Origin: Bryobacteraceae bacterium
GTDB taxonomy: Bacteria > Acidobacteriota > Terriglobia > Bryobacterales > Bryobacteraceae
NCBI GenBank assembly: GCA_030044325.1
Contig: JASHWA010000217.1
Span: 1 to 7,439 of the forward strand
Reading direction: 5' to 3'
DNA length: 7,439 bases
In this document: positions 7,042-7,439 of the stretch, piece by piece
How the letters are laid out: every line of letters starts with the position of its first letter
Position numbering within the stretch: the stretch's first letter is position 1
Program-made: the position numbers and the translations under genes
Notes under the pieces: model-generated
The model's input: only the letters and a program-made list of their open reading frames with translations
What the model was told of the DNA's origin: nothing
Database searches by the model: none

Positions 7042-7071
7042 CAAGACCGAATTGAAGAGGGGGTTTTAAGG

Positions 7072-7439
7072 GTGGCCCAGGGCGCGGCTCCGGGGACGTC
7101 CCACGACAAGAATCGTGTACCGGAGGATTTGGTCCGCCAGGAGCTGAATCGGGTCCTGGCCAGCCATGAGTTCCATTCGAGCAAACGAAGCCAGGACTTC
7201 CTCCGTTACGTGGTGGAGCACACGCTTGCCGGCCGCGCCGACCAGTTAAAAGAACGCACGATCGGGATCGACGTGTTCGGGCGGTCGACCAGTTACGAGC
7301 CGAGCGACGATGCGACGGTCCGGGTGAAAGCGGGCGAGGTACGCAAGCGGCTGGGGCTGTATTATGCCGGGCAGGGCGCGGGGAATCCGCTGCGGATCGA
7401 GCTTCCGGCGGGAACTTACGTTCCGGAGTTCCGCTGGCC
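7072..7439 (+). CDS. N-terminal domain of an acidobacterial regulator/TPR-type protein, 3' end outside window
   Basis: From GTG 7072, 122 codons are open to the window edge. GTG is the only usual start after the in-frame stop at 7033-7035, and it has a GAAGAGGGGG ribosome site. Visible features are a helical stretch (EDLVRQELNRVLAS, 18-31), HSSKRSQDFLRYVVEHTLAGRADQLKE (35-61), TIGIDVFGR (63-71), a segment VRVKAGEVRKRLGLYY (83-98) and LRIELPAGTYVPEF (107-120). I recognise this pattern from the N-terminus of many large proteins in Acidobacteriota and related phyla, where it usually precedes a membrane segment and then TPR, TolB-like or cyclase-like parts. Its function is not established to my knowledge; it is cytosolic and has no signal peptide. 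The rest of the protein lies outside the window, so the full architecture is unknown. It is divergent from the aminosugar operon, and a regulatory link is possible but unsupported. Confidence 0.8.
   Translation, partial: MAQGAAPGTSHDKNRVPEDLVRQELNRVLASHEFHSSKRSQDFLRYVVEHTLAGRADQLKERTIGIDVFGRSTSYEPSDDATVRVKAGEVRKRLGLYYAGQGAGNPLRIELPAGTYVPEFRW

Overview
The window looks like chromosomal DNA of an acidobacterium, probably of the Solibacter/Bryobacter type. It is GC-rich with GC-biased third codon positions. It carries a TonB-dependent receptor with the N-terminal carboxypeptidase-regulatory-like domain that is greatly expanded in Acidobacteriota, and the start of a gene for an N-terminal domain that I associate with large acidobacterial regulator/TPR-type proteins. 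The taxonomic call is inference from protein style, not from a marker gene.

Layout: almost everything is on the minus strand and is read right to left. Three genes form a tight unit: a SIS-domain aminosugar-phosphate isomerase/deaminase of NagB-II type (6839 to 5781), a sodium:solute symporter (5746 to 4004) and an exported family GH20 beta-N-acetylhexosaminidase (4007 to 2034). The last two overlap by an ATGA. A 204-base gap follows, then a TonB-dependent outer-membrane receptor starts at 1829 and runs off the left edge, with 609 codons visible. A divergent plus-strand gene starts with GTG at 7072 and runs off the right edge.

Together these read as a compact N-acetylglucosamine/chitooligosaccharide utilisation locus. 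The receptor would bring oligosaccharides across the outer membrane, the hexosaminidase would release GlcNAc in the periplasm, the symporter would import the monomer, and the SIS enzyme would convert glucosamine-6-phosphate to fructose-6-phosphate. No kinase or NagA deacetylase is visible, so the pathway is incomplete within the window.

The most interesting non-coding signal is an about 82-bp module found twice on the minus strand, once before the receptor gene (1858-1940) and once before the NagB-II operon (6863-6944). Both copies end 23-28 bases before the start codon and keep several blocks at nearly fixed spacing, so they look like a shared promoter/operator that ties the two transcription units into one regulon. 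A second signal is a family of 7-bp tandem repeats (GGGAGTG/GGAACTG type). It fills the short gap between the NagB-II and symporter genes, and reappears as an inverted, hairpin-forming array in the divergent promoter region. I see no RNA gene, CRISPR, transposase or clearly new enzymatic system.
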